From assembly GCA_045863035.1 (NCBI GenBank), contig BTUV01000064.1, forward strand, positions 1-17,051: DNA of 17,051 nucleotides. Direction: 5' to 3'. Made by a program: the position numbers and the translations under genes. This stretch comes from H2-BAC3 sp045863035. Its GTDB lineage: Bacteria > Bacteroidota > Ignavibacteria > Ignavibacteriales > Ignavibacteriaceae. Positions 7,485 through 13,760 of the stretch are shown piece after piece; positions within the stretch are counted from its first letter, which is position 1, and every line of letters begins with the position of its first letter. Below the pieces are notes generated by a model. That model saw only the letters and a program-made list of their open reading frames with translations, had not been told where the DNA came from and did not search any database.

Positions 7485-9302
7485 ATGTATATACTCGGTA
7501 TCTCCGCGTTTTATCATGACTCTGCCGTTGCTCTTGTTAAGGATGGGCGGATTCTCTATGCCGCACAGGAGGAACGTTTCTCCCGTAAAAAGCATGATTA
7601 CCGATTTCCTGAGAAAGCGCTTGAGAATTGCCTGATATATACTAAAATTAAACCAGAAGATATCTCCCTCGTTGCCTTTTATGATAAACCTTTCCTGAAG
7701 TTTGAACGGCTGCTTGAAACCTATTTGATGTATGCTCCGGCAGGAATACGCTCCTTCATCAAAGCAATGCCTCTCTGGATGAAGGAAAAGCTATGGATGA
7801 AAGACCTGATTGCAAAAAAACTGAATTACTCAGGTAAAATTATTTTCCCTGAGCATCATGTGTCGCATGCCGCGTCTGCATTTTTCCCTTCACCGTTTGA
7901 AGAAGCAGCAATACTCACCATTGACGGAGTAGGGGAATGGGCTACTACAACTTACGGCGTTGGTAAGGGAAATGATATAGAACTTAATGCAGAAATCCGT
8001 TTTCCGCATTCACTCGGACTGCTTTATTCTGCATTTACCTATCATAACGGCTTCCGGGTAAACAGCGGTGAATATAAACTGATGGGACTTGCTCCTTACG
8101 GAAAACCGGTATATAAAGAGAAAATATATAAACATCTGATTGATGTGAAGGAGGACGGCTCATTTAGTATGAACATGCGGTACTTTGATTACTGTGCCGG
8201 ACTGACCATGACTAATAAGCGCTTCAGTGATTTGTTCGACGGTCCGCCGCGTCAGCCGGAATCAAATATTACGCAGCGTGAGATGAATCTTGCCCGTTCG
8301 GTTCAGGATGTTACTGAAGAAATTGTGCTGAAGATGGCGCGGTATATACGCAAAGAAACCGGTAAGAAAAATCTGGTGCTCGCAGGCGGTGTAGCGCTTA
8401 ACTGTGTTGCCAACGGTAAAATTCTTCAGGAAAAAATTTTTGACGATATCTGGATTCAGCCCGCGGCAGGTGATGCTGGGGGAGCACTTGGTGCTGCATT
8501 AGCCGGATATTATCTCTATCAGAAAAATGAAAGAACAATAACCGGAAGTTCTGATTCTCAGTCAGGTTCATATCTCGGTTCTCATTTTACCGACAGTGAG
8601 ATTGAAGCATTTCTCACCGCTCAGTCAATCCCTTTTCAGAAACTGAGCGATGGTGAAGTGATTGAAAAGACTGCTGATTTTATTGCCGATGAAAAAGTGG
8701 TAGGATGGTTTACAGGCAGGATGGAGTTTGGTCCTCGTGCGCTTGGCGGCAGAAGTATTCTCGGTGATGCACGCTCGCCAAAGATGCAATCAGTGATGAA
8801 TTTAAAAATCAAGTTCCGTGAAAGTTTCCGTCCGTTTGCTCCCTCAGTGCTCAGAGAAAAAACCGCAGAGTGGTTTGAGATGGACTATGACAGCCCTTAT
8901 ATGCTTCTGGTGGCAGATGTAAAAAAAGAGAAGCAGAAAGAAATTTCAGAGGAGCAGCAGAATCTGTTCGGCATTGATCTGGTGAATCAGGTCAGGTCGG
9001 AGATTCCGGCGGTAACTCATGTGGACTATTCCGCACGGATTCAAACCGTGCATAAAGAGACAAATCCCCGTTATTATGCCTTAATTGAGGCATTTTACCG
9101 GAAGACCGGATGTCCGGTTATCATAAACACCTCCTTTAATGTGAGGGGGGAGCCGATCGTCTGCACTCCTGAGGATGCTTACCGGTGCTTTATGAGAACT
9201 AAAATGGACTATCTGGTGTTAGAGAATTATGTAATAGACAAATCACTCCAACCGGAGCCGAAAGAAGGCAGCGGATGGATGAAAGAATACCAGTTAGATT
9301 AA
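7485..9302 (+). CDS. Carbamoyltransferase of the NodU/CmcH/TobZ family
   Basis: The product is 605 residues, a normal length. It should move the carbamoyl group of carbamoyl phosphate, via a carbamoyl-adenylate, onto a hydroxyl of a sugar or natural product. The N-terminal Kae1-like domain opens with ILGISAFYHDSAVALVKDG and has the metal-binding HHVSH cluster at 124-128, TIDGVGEW and GGVALNCVANG. The C-terminal YrdC-like domain (from about residue 400) shows WFTGRMEFGPRALGGRSIL (408-426) and INTSFNVRGEPIV. All conserved blocks look intact. The gene is followed by SxtJ-like and DUF5989 genes, a combination seen repeatedly in bacterial genomes, and then by a GT2 glycosyltransferase, which points to decoration of a surface glycan rather than an antibiotic. 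No biosynthetic gene for an acceptor is visible. It is an ATP-dependent cytoplasmic enzyme. The acceptor is unknown. Confidence 0.93.
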   Translation: MYILGISAFYHDSAVALVKDGRILYAAQEERFSRKKHDYRFPEKALENCLIYTKIKPEDISLVAFYDKPFLKFERLLETYLMYAPAGIRSFIKAMPLWMKEKLWMKDLIAKKLNYSGKIIFPEHHVSHAASAFFPSPFEEAAILTIDGVGEWATTTYGVGKGNDIELNAEIRFPHSLGLLYSAFTYHNGFRVNSGEYKLMGLAPYGKPVYKEKIYKHLIDVKEDGSFSMNMRYFDYCAGLTMTNKRFSDLFDGPPRQPESNITQREMNLARSVQDVTEEIVLKMARYIRKETGKKNLVLAGGVALNCVANGKILQEKIFDDIWIQPAAGDAGGALGAALAGYYLYQKNERTITGSSDSQSGSYLGSHFTDSEIEAFLTAQSIPFQKLSDGEVIEKTADFIADEKVVGWFTGRMEFGPRALGGRSILGDARSPKMQSVMNLKIKFRESFRPFAPSVLREKTAEWFEMDYDSPYMLLVADVKKEKQKEISEEQQNLFGIDLVNQVRSEIPAVTHVDYSARIQTVHKETNPRYYALIEAFYRKTGCPVIINTSFNVRGEPIVCTPEDAYRCFMRTKMDYLVLENYVIDKSLQPEPKEGSGWMKEYQLD

Positions 9303-9307
9303 ATCGT

Positions 9308-9724
9308 ATGTTAAAAGAAGAAATAAAAAATATTGACAATTCCCCGAAAACCCTGCGAAATTTCGGGATGACTATTGGCGGGGTGCTATTGCTGATCGGG
9401 CTTTGGGGAATATATTCCTCCAGCGGCTGGGGTATCTGGCTGGGAAGCGGAGGGGCGCTGCTGATTGCTTTCGCCTTTATTGCCTCAGCGTTCTTAAAAC
9501 CTCTTAATCTGATCTGGATGACACTGGCTATCATTATGGGGTGGTTTATGACACGGTTTATTCTCGGGGCGCTTTACTATTTGGTATTAACCCCGATCGG
9601 GCTATTTTTGCGCATCAGCGGTAAGGATTTACTCCACGCAAAAGCGAATCCAACAGCCGCAACCTATTGGAAAAAAAGAGCGTATGCAATAAAGCAGCCC
9701 TCTGATTACGAAAAACAGTTTTAA
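9308..9724 (+). CDS. SxtJ-like small membrane protein linked to carbamoyltransferase
   Basis: The product is 138 residues from ATG 9308, which gives the N-terminus MLKEEIKNIDNSPKTLRNFG that I recall as typical of SxtJ-like proteins. An in-frame ATG at 9275 has an AAGAAGG site six bases upstream and would overlap the carbamoyltransferase gene by 28 bases (149 residues); this start cannot be excluded. There are about three hydrophobic segments: FGMTIGGVLLLIGLWGIY, a segment through GGALLIAFAFIASAFL, and IWMTLAIIMGWF running on to LVLTPIGLFL. A basic C-terminus follows. SxtJ is named from saxitoxin clusters, but its biochemical role is unknown. The fixed position behind the carbamoyltransferase suggests a membrane platform or a transport aid for the modified product, which is inference. 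Confidence 0.8.
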   Translation: MLKEEIKNIDNSPKTLRNFGMTIGGVLLLIGLWGIYSSSGWGIWLGSGGALLIAFAFIASAFLKPLNLIWMTLAIIMGWFMTRFILGALYYLVLTPIGLFLRISGKDLLHAKANPTAATYWKKRAYAIKQPSDYEKQF

Positions 9725-9730
9725 GAAGAT

Positions 9731-9889
9731 ATGTCAAAATTATCTATCGTATCTGAACTCTGGCAGTTCCTCCGCGAACGGAAAAAGTGGTGGCTTATGC
9801 CTATCGTTATGTTTCTGGTGCTGATTGGCGGCTTGCTTATCATTACACAGGGTTCAGCCCTTGCGCCGTTTATATACGCGTTGTTCTGA
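9731..9889 (+). CDS. DUF5989 family single-pass membrane protein (52 aa)
   Basis: The gene starts 6 bases after the SxtJ-like stop. It encodes MSKLSIVSELWQFLRERKKW, then one hydrophobic helix (WLMPIVMFLVLIGGLLIITQ), and ends GSALAPFIYALF. The amphipathic N-terminus with LWQFLRERKKWW, the single helix and the QGSALAPFIY ending fit the DUF5989 family, which commonly sits behind carbamoyltransferase and SxtJ genes. The function is unknown. The charge distribution predicts an inside N-terminus and a short outside tail. It is easily missed in annotation because of its size, but the reading frame is clean and it is contiguous with the operon. Confidence 0.85.
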   Translation: MSKLSIVSELWQFLRERKKWWLMPIVMFLVLIGGLLIITQGSALAPFIYALF

Positions 9890-9900
9890 GGAAGAGTTAG

Positions 9901-10040
9901 CGCAAAGACGCTAAGGCGCAAAGAGTTTTCATTCAGAAATTCCGATCTGCGGAAATCAGGTTCGATTTTTCAAAACAGTTCGCGCAAAGACGCTAAGGCG
10001 CAAAGAGTATCAACATGAATTCCGATCCGCGAAAATCGGC
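9901..10040 (+). repeat. Tandem pair of a diverged intergenic repeat, about 82-bp period
   Basis: A 26-base core, built from octamers CGCAAAGA, CGCTAAGG and CGCAAAGA plus GT, is at 9901-9926 and again, identically, at 9983-10008. A second shared part follows each core (9938-9960 and 10018-10040, consensus AATTCCGATC then GCG and AAATC). In the second copy CCGAT and ATCGG form a short hairpin. The unit is not coding. This repeat type is common between genes in this and other phyla. Confidence 0.8.
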
Positions 10041-10118
10041 GTTTCTTTAGCATCCGTATAAAATCCGCGTCCCATCAGACTCGTCATTACTCCTAAAGGT
10101 TCTGTCTCTTTCCTTCCT

Positions 10119-10126
10119 TATATTTG
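10119..10126 (+). promoter_or_regulatory. Bacteroidetes-type -7 promoter box, possibly giving a leaderless transcript
   Basis: TATATTTG matches TAnnTTTG exactly and is followed by CAC and then the ATG at 10130. At the usual distance, transcription would begin at or very near the A of that ATG. No strong TTTG element is seen around 10095-10100; GGTTCTG there is a weak candidate. Confidence 0.5.
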
Positions 10127-10129
10127 CAC

Positions 10130-10300
10130 ATGAAAAAGAAAAATTCTCCTAAATCAGTTCAGACCATAACGGTTCGCAGACCGAAGAAGCGCATTCCGAT
10201 AGCTAAAAAGCCCTCCCGCGTGATGTCTGATAAATCGGGCTACAACCGTCAGAAGGAACGGATTAAGCTTATAAAGAAACTCACGGGAGATGATGAGTAA
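10130..10300 (+). CDS. Small basic protein of unknown function (56 aa)
   Basis: The frame encodes 56 residues, very rich in Lys and Arg (MKKKNSPKSVQTITVRRPKK at the start, YNRQKERIKLIKKLTGDDE at the end), with no Cys, no Trp and no hydrophobic helix. The composition suggests nucleic-acid or ribosome binding, but no family is recognised. Support for a real gene: a well-placed TAnnTTTG box directly upstream and an 11-base overlap with the glycosyltransferase start, which suggests translational coupling. The repeat-bearing space before it separates it from the carbamoyltransferase set. Confidence 0.6.
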   Translation: MKKKNSPKSVQTITVRRPKKRIPIAKKPSRVMSDKSGYNRQKERIKLIKKLTGDDE

Positions 10301-10927
10301 AAAATCCCCTGCGGTTTCCGTAATTATTTCTTTTTATAAGAAGATAGATTATCTCACACTGCTCCTTGAGGGGTTTAAGCAGCAGAGTTTCCGTGATTTT
10401 GAAATCATCATTGCCGATGACGGCTCTCCGGCTGAAATAGTCCGGCAGATAGAAAAACTGAGCGGTGATTTCCCATTTCCCCTCCGGCATCTCTGGCATG
10501 AGGATAAAGGATTCCGTAAAAACCGGATTCTGAACAGAGCGATCGTTGCCGCGGAAGCTGAGTATATACTCTTTGTTGATGGTGACTGTATTCCTCATCC
10601 TGAGTTTGTAAAAGAGCATTATCAGAACAGGGAAGAATCAACCGTGCTTACAGGCAGACGTGTGAATCTCTCTGAGAAAATTACATTGATGATCACCCCT
10701 GAAAAAATTGCGGACGGCTGGTTATGGAAAAAGCCGGTTTCGCTGTATATGGACGGCATCTTCGGGAAATCATACGATGTTGAAAAGGGGATATATATAA
10801 AGAATAATTATCTGCGCGATGTAATGAACCGTAAGAAGCGGGGAGTTTTGGGGTGCAACTTTTCAGCATTTAAGGATGATCTGCTTGCAGTGAACGGCTT
10901 TGACGAGCGTTATGAAGCCCCCTCAAT
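10290..10927 (+). CDS. Family 2 glycosyltransferase, 3' part missing in assembly gap
   Basis: The first 212 residues are visible from ATG 10290 (another ATG follows at 10293). The GT-A fold is clear: VSVIISFYKK at the start, ADDGS at 42-46 for nucleotide binding, HEDKGFRKNRILNRA at 70-84, and the metal-binding VDGDC with DGD at 97-99. GVLGCNFSAFKD and VNGFDERYEAPS follow. It would transfer a sugar from a nucleotide-sugar donor during synthesis of a surface polysaccharide or glycolipid. The conserved stretch after the last visible residues, which usually carries the catalytic acidic residues, is lost in the N run. Residues read on the far side of the gap come from tandem repeats and are not part of this protein. 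Full-length relatives have about 250-280 residues, so only a modest part is missing. Confidence 0.88.
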
Positions 10928-11027
10928 NNNNNNNNNNNNNNNNNNNNNNNNNNNNNNNNNNNNNNNNNNNNNNNNNNNNNNNNNNNNNNNNNNNNNNNNN
11001 NNNNNNNNNNNNNNNNNNNNNNNNNNN
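10928..11027. other. Assembly gap of exactly 100 N
   Basis: The N run is exactly 100 bases, the customary placeholder for a scaffold gap of unknown size. The real length cannot be inferred. It interrupts the glycosyltransferase gene and directly borders a tandem repeat. Confidence 0.99.
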
Positions 11028-11115
11028 AATTTAATACACGAATTCCACGAATTTAATACACGAATTCCACAAATTTAATACACGAATTCCACGAATTGAG
11101 TACACGAATTCCACG
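11028..11115 (+). repeat. Tandem repeat, four 22-bp units
   Basis: Units start at 11028, 11050, 11072 and 11094. The common part is AATT, four to five variable bases, then TACACGAATTCCACG. Units 1 and 3 are identical, unit 2 differs at its last base, and unit 4 differs at three bases. Each holds a GAATTC. The array starts at the gap edge, so more copies are likely inside the gap. Confidence 0.95.
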
Positions 11116-11120
11116 AAAAA

Positions 11121-11190
11121 TTCATACTTCATACCTCATACTTCATACCTCATACTTCATACTTCATACTTCATACTTCATAATTCATAA
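11121..11190 (+). repeat. Tandem heptamer repeat, ten units of TTCATAC
   Basis: Ten consecutive seven-base units run from 11121: mostly TTCATAC, with CTCATAC at units 3 and 5 and TTCATAA at units 9 and 10. The block follows the 22-bp array after five A residues and ends about 20 bases before the candidate promoter of the AsnC gene. Confidence 0.95.
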
Positions 11191-11209
11191 TTCCTTAACA
11201 TTTTTTTCT

Positions 11210-11238
11210 TTGGAATTACAGATTTCTCCTAATATATT
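11210..11238 (+). promoter_or_regulatory. Candidate promoter of the asnC-glnA unit
   Basis: TTGGAA (11210-11215) and TATATT (11233-11238) are separated by 17 bases, a good sigma-70-like arrangement, 41 bases before the AsnC-type ATG. Confidence 0.45.
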
Positions 11239-11279
11239 GAGCCCTTATTTCTAAAAGTTATTATTTTCTAAGGTAAAAA

Positions 11280-11726
11280 ATGGTAAATGACTTAGATATT
11301 AAGATTCTCAACATCCTTCAGGAAAACGGCCGCACCAAAAGGAGCGAAATTGCCGAGAAAATAGGTATGTCCATCCCATCGGTGAGCGAACGGATGAATA
11401 AACTGGAGGAAAAAGGAATTATTGAGGGGTATTACGCCAAGCTGGATAAGAAGTTTTTTAATTATGACATTATGGCCTTTATCATGGTCAGGAGTGAGTC
11501 CTCAAAACACTATAAGGCGCTCACCCAGAAAGCGGAAAAAACCCCTTACATCCTGGAGTGCCACTCAATTTTAGGAGAGGGAAGCCACCTGCTAAAGGCG
11601 GTAGTCAAAAATACTGATGCTCTGGAGAAGCTGCTCTCGGAAATCCAGTCATGGCCGGGTGTGCTCTCTACACAGACGAATTTTGTGCTTTCGACTTCCA
11701 AGGAAACGGCAAGAATAGAATTATAA
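11280..11726 (+). CDS. Lrp/AsnC family transcriptional regulator
   Basis: The product is 148 residues, typical for the family. The N-terminal winged helix-turn-helix (about 5-55) reads DLDIKILNILQENGRTKRSE, continues through IGMSIPSVSERMNKLEEKG and ends IIEGYYAKLD. A RAM ligand-binding domain (about 65-140) contains ILECHSILGEGSHLLKAVV. Such proteins form octamers or larger rings and sense amino acids or related metabolites. The gene lies 36 bases upstream of glnA in the same direction with no terminator between, so it likely shares the transcript and may control it in response to glutamine or another amino acid, which is inference. AAGG lies a few bases before the ATG. Confidence 0.92.
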   Translation: MVNDLDIKILNILQENGRTKRSEIAEKIGMSIPSVSERMNKLEEKGIIEGYYAKLDKKFFNYDIMAFIMVRSESSKHYKALTQKAEKTPYILECHSILGEGSHLLKAVVKNTDALEKLLSEIQSWPGVLSTQTNFVLSTSKETARIEL

Positions 11727-11762
11727 ATCATTTCATATATATTATAAGGAACAGGTACACCA

Positions 11763-13190
11763 ATGGCAAAAGAACATTCTCCTATCGAGAAAGCGCTCAA
11801 GCAGATTAAAGAGTGCAAAGCGCAGTTTATTGATTTCAAATTTGTTGACTTCCCCGGTCAGTGGCAGCACTTCACCGTCCCCGCGCAGGAGTTCAGCGGT
11901 TCATCGTTTGAGAACGGATTTGGCTTTGACGGCTCATCCCTCCGCGGCTGGAAAGCAATTCACGAAAGTGATATGCTCATCATTCCGGACCCTACTACAT
12001 TCTGGTTTGACCCGTTCATTCTGGTGCCAACGGCAAGTTTTATCTGCAATGTGCATGATCCTGCAACACGCGAAAAATATGAGCGCTGCCCAAGAAGTAT
12101 TGCTCAGCGCGCTGAAGCATATCTGAAATCAACCGGTCTTGCTGACACCGTTTACTACGGTCCTGAGGCAGAGTTCTTTGTGTTTGATGATGTCCGGTTT
12201 AACTCAGCGCCGAACGGAAGTTTTTATGAAGTCGATTCTGTTGAAGGTAAGTGGAACAGCGGCCGCGATGAAATGCCGAACCTTGGATATAAGCCAAGAT
12301 ATAAAGAAGGATATTTCCCGGTGCCGCCGACAGATTCACTCATGGATCTTCGCAATGATATGGTGCTTAATCTTCAGGCGTGCGGACTTCATGTTGAAGC
12401 GCAGCATCACGAAGTTGCATCAGGCGGTCAGTGCGAAATTGACCTGCGTTTTTCACCACTCATTACAGCCGCCGATCAGTTGATGATGTTTAAGTATATC
12501 ATCAAGAATACGGCTCGTGCAGCGAACAAAACCGTAACGTATATGCCTAAACCGATCTTTGGCGATAACGGAAGCGGAATGCACGTGCACACAAGTCTCT
12601 GGAAAAACGGCAAACCTCTTTTTGCAGGTAACGGTTACGCGGGCTTAAGTGAAATGGCTCTGTATTTCATTGGCGGTCTGCTTAAACATGCGCCGTCACT
12701 GCTCGCGTTCACCAATCCGACAACTAATTCTTATAAGCGTCTTGTGCCGGGTTTTGAAGCTCCGGTTAATCTTGCTTACTCACAGCGCAACCGTTCAGCG
12801 TCAATCAGAATACCAATGTATTCAACAAGCCCCAAAGCAAAGCGTGTTGAGTTCCGCTGCCCTGACGCATCAGGTAATCCGTATCTCGGATTCAGCGCAA
12901 TGCTTATGGCAGGACTTGACGGTGTAATCAATCGTATTGATCCGGGTGAACCGCTTGATAAAGATATATACGATATGGCTCCGGAAGAATTAAAAGATGT
13001 ACCGTCAACACCTCCATCGTTAGCTGATGCACTTGATGCGCTTAAGAATGATCATGAGTTCCTGCTCAAAGGCGGCGTCTTCACCGAAGATGTGGTGAAT
13101 TCATGGATTGCCTATAAGACCGAGCGTGAAATCAAACCGATGGCGCTCCAGCCGCATCCGTATGAATTCCATTTGTATTATGATTGTTAA
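11763..13190 (+). CDS. glnA: Glutamine synthetase, type I
   Basis: The product is 475 residues and catalyses ATP-dependent formation of glutamine from glutamate and ammonium in the cytoplasm, as a dodecamer. Visible blocks are GFGFDGSSLRGWKAIHESDM near the N-terminus, the metal and glutamate ligands in YGPEAEFFVFD, GSGMHVHTSLW, NPTTNSYKRLVPGFEAP, and NRSASIRIP. The C-terminal DIYDMAPEE has Tyr403 where the beta-type (E. coli-like) enzymes carry the adenylylation tyrosine, so covalent control by an adenylyltransferase is possible; none is in the window. Length and C-terminus (HPYEFHLYYDC) agree with the I-beta class. The ribosome binding site AAGGAACAGG lies about ten bases before the ATG. A strong terminator follows. 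Confidence 0.97.
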   Translation: MAKEHSPIEKALKQIKECKAQFIDFKFVDFPGQWQHFTVPAQEFSGSSFENGFGFDGSSLRGWKAIHESDMLIIPDPTTFWFDPFILVPTASFICNVHDPATREKYERCPRSIAQRAEAYLKSTGLADTVYYGPEAEFFVFDDVRFNSAPNGSFYEVDSVEGKWNSGRDEMPNLGYKPRYKEGYFPVPPTDSLMDLRNDMVLNLQACGLHVEAQHHEVASGGQCEIDLRFSPLITAADQLMMFKYIIKNTARAANKTVTYMPKPIFGDNGSGMHVHTSLWKNGKPLFAGNGYAGLSEMALYFIGGLLKHAPSLLAFTNPTTNSYKRLVPGFEAPVNLAYSQRNRSASIRIPMYSTSPKAKRVEFRCPDASGNPYLGFSAMLMAGLDGVINRIDPGEPLDKDIYDMAPEELKDVPSTPPSLADALDALKNDHEFLLKGGVFTEDVVNSWIAYKTEREIKPMALQPHPYEFHLYYDC

Positions 13191-13211
13191 GAATCAGTTA
13201 ATATGTTAATT

Positions 13212-13240
13212 AAAAGGGCTCCGTCAGGAGCCCTTTTTTT
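13212..13240 (+). terminator. Rho-independent terminator of glnA
   Basis: AAAAGGGCTCC (13212-13222) pairs with GGAGCCCTTTT (13227-13237) around a GTCA loop, followed by further T residues. It starts 22 bases after the stop codon. This is a textbook terminator; the A run on the left arm could also make it work from the other side. Confidence 0.95.
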
Positions 13241-13316
13241 GTTATATATGCGATTTGTAATGGGTATATAGTTCGATGTTTTAGTTTTTTTTGCCTTTTT
13301 TGATCCTACCAATGTG

Positions 13317-13333
13317 TGACCGCTCTGCGGTCA
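13317..13333. repeat. Small perfect hairpin TGACCGC-TCT-GCGGTCA
   Basis: Seven-base arms with a three-base loop, ten bases before the 56-bp repeat array. It has the same build as the GAACCC-GGA-GGGTTC hairpin inside each repeat unit but with different arms. No T run follows on either strand. Confidence 0.7.
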
Positions 13334-13342
13334 GGCGGGAAT

Positions 13343-13478
13343 GAACCCGGAGGGTTCGCAAATTGGTAGAAAAATGAATTTCCGCGACAGCCACAACCGA
13401 ACCCGGAGGGTTCGCAAATTGGTAGAAAAATGAATTTCCCAGGCAGCCATAACCGAACCCGGAGGATTCGCAAATTGA
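13343..13478 (+). repeat. Tandem repeat, 56-bp period, about 2.4 copies
   Basis: Units start at 13343, 13399 and 13455. Each opens with GAACCC-GGA-GGGTTC, a six-base hairpin, followed by GCAAATTGGTAGAAAAATGA and a variable tail. Units 1 and 2 differ only in the tail; the third stops after CAAATTG and has one arm base changed (GGATTC). Confidence 0.95.
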
Positions 13479-13704
13479 ATGCAACGGTCATATATACGAA
13501 GCAATTCTGCTGAGATATTTGTCGTATAGAAAAAGTAATCGGGATTTCATTATACCGCTCCGCTGTGGCTGATGATTGATTTTGTTGGATTGTTGTAATT
13601 GATATATCACCTTTACGGGGTTGAGGGTGTACGGAATTTTAAAGTGAATTTATAAAGGTTGTAATGTGGGCTGGATTGATTTAATATGCTGATAATTTAA
13701 CCCC

Positions 13705-13732
13705 GTAGATACACGCCGCGGCGTGTATCTAC
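13705..13732. repeat. Perfect 28-bp palindrome
   Basis: GTAGATACACGCCG (13705-13718) is followed immediately by its exact reverse complement. It lies 28 bases beyond the uvrB stop. No T run follows on either strand, so it is not a standard terminator. It resembles dispersed palindromic intergenic elements. Confidence 0.95.
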
Positions 13733-13760
13733 AAACTGGTAAATGAATTTTTCCCCTGAG

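Larger units (their letters stand above)
13241..13760. other. Gene-free region with repeats and hairpins between glnA and uvrB
   Basis: No credible gene is present. Short frames on the minus strand at 13281-13491 simply translate the 56-bp repeat. Contents in order: a small hairpin (13317-13333), the 56-bp tandem repeat (13343-13478), an AT-rich stretch with no recognisable element (about 13480-13610), and a widely spaced inverted repeat TACGGGGTT (13614-13622) / AACCCCGTA (13699-13707) that runs into the 28-bp palindrome. Confidence 0.8.

Noticed and set aside
10928..11078. Continuation of the glycosyltransferase frame across the N run
   Set aside because: The residues after the gap come from the 22-bp repeat, and the gap size is arbitrary, so the frame is meaningless.
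11028..11115. 22-bp array considered as a CRISPR array
   Set aside because: The units are directly tandem with no unique spacers, and no cas genes are present.
13343..13478. 56-bp repeat considered as a CRISPR array
   Set aside because: The supposed spacers are almost identical between units and there are fewer than three full copies.
13281..13491. Two overlapping minus-strand frames of 61-67 residues
   Set aside because: They translate the 56-bp tandem repeat (recurring Phe-Tyr-Gln-Phe-Ala-Asn), and the two frames overlap each other. No start signal or family match is visible.
13705..13732. 28-bp palindrome as the uvrB terminator
   Set aside because: No run of T follows the stem on the minus strand, although the position after the stop codon would fit.
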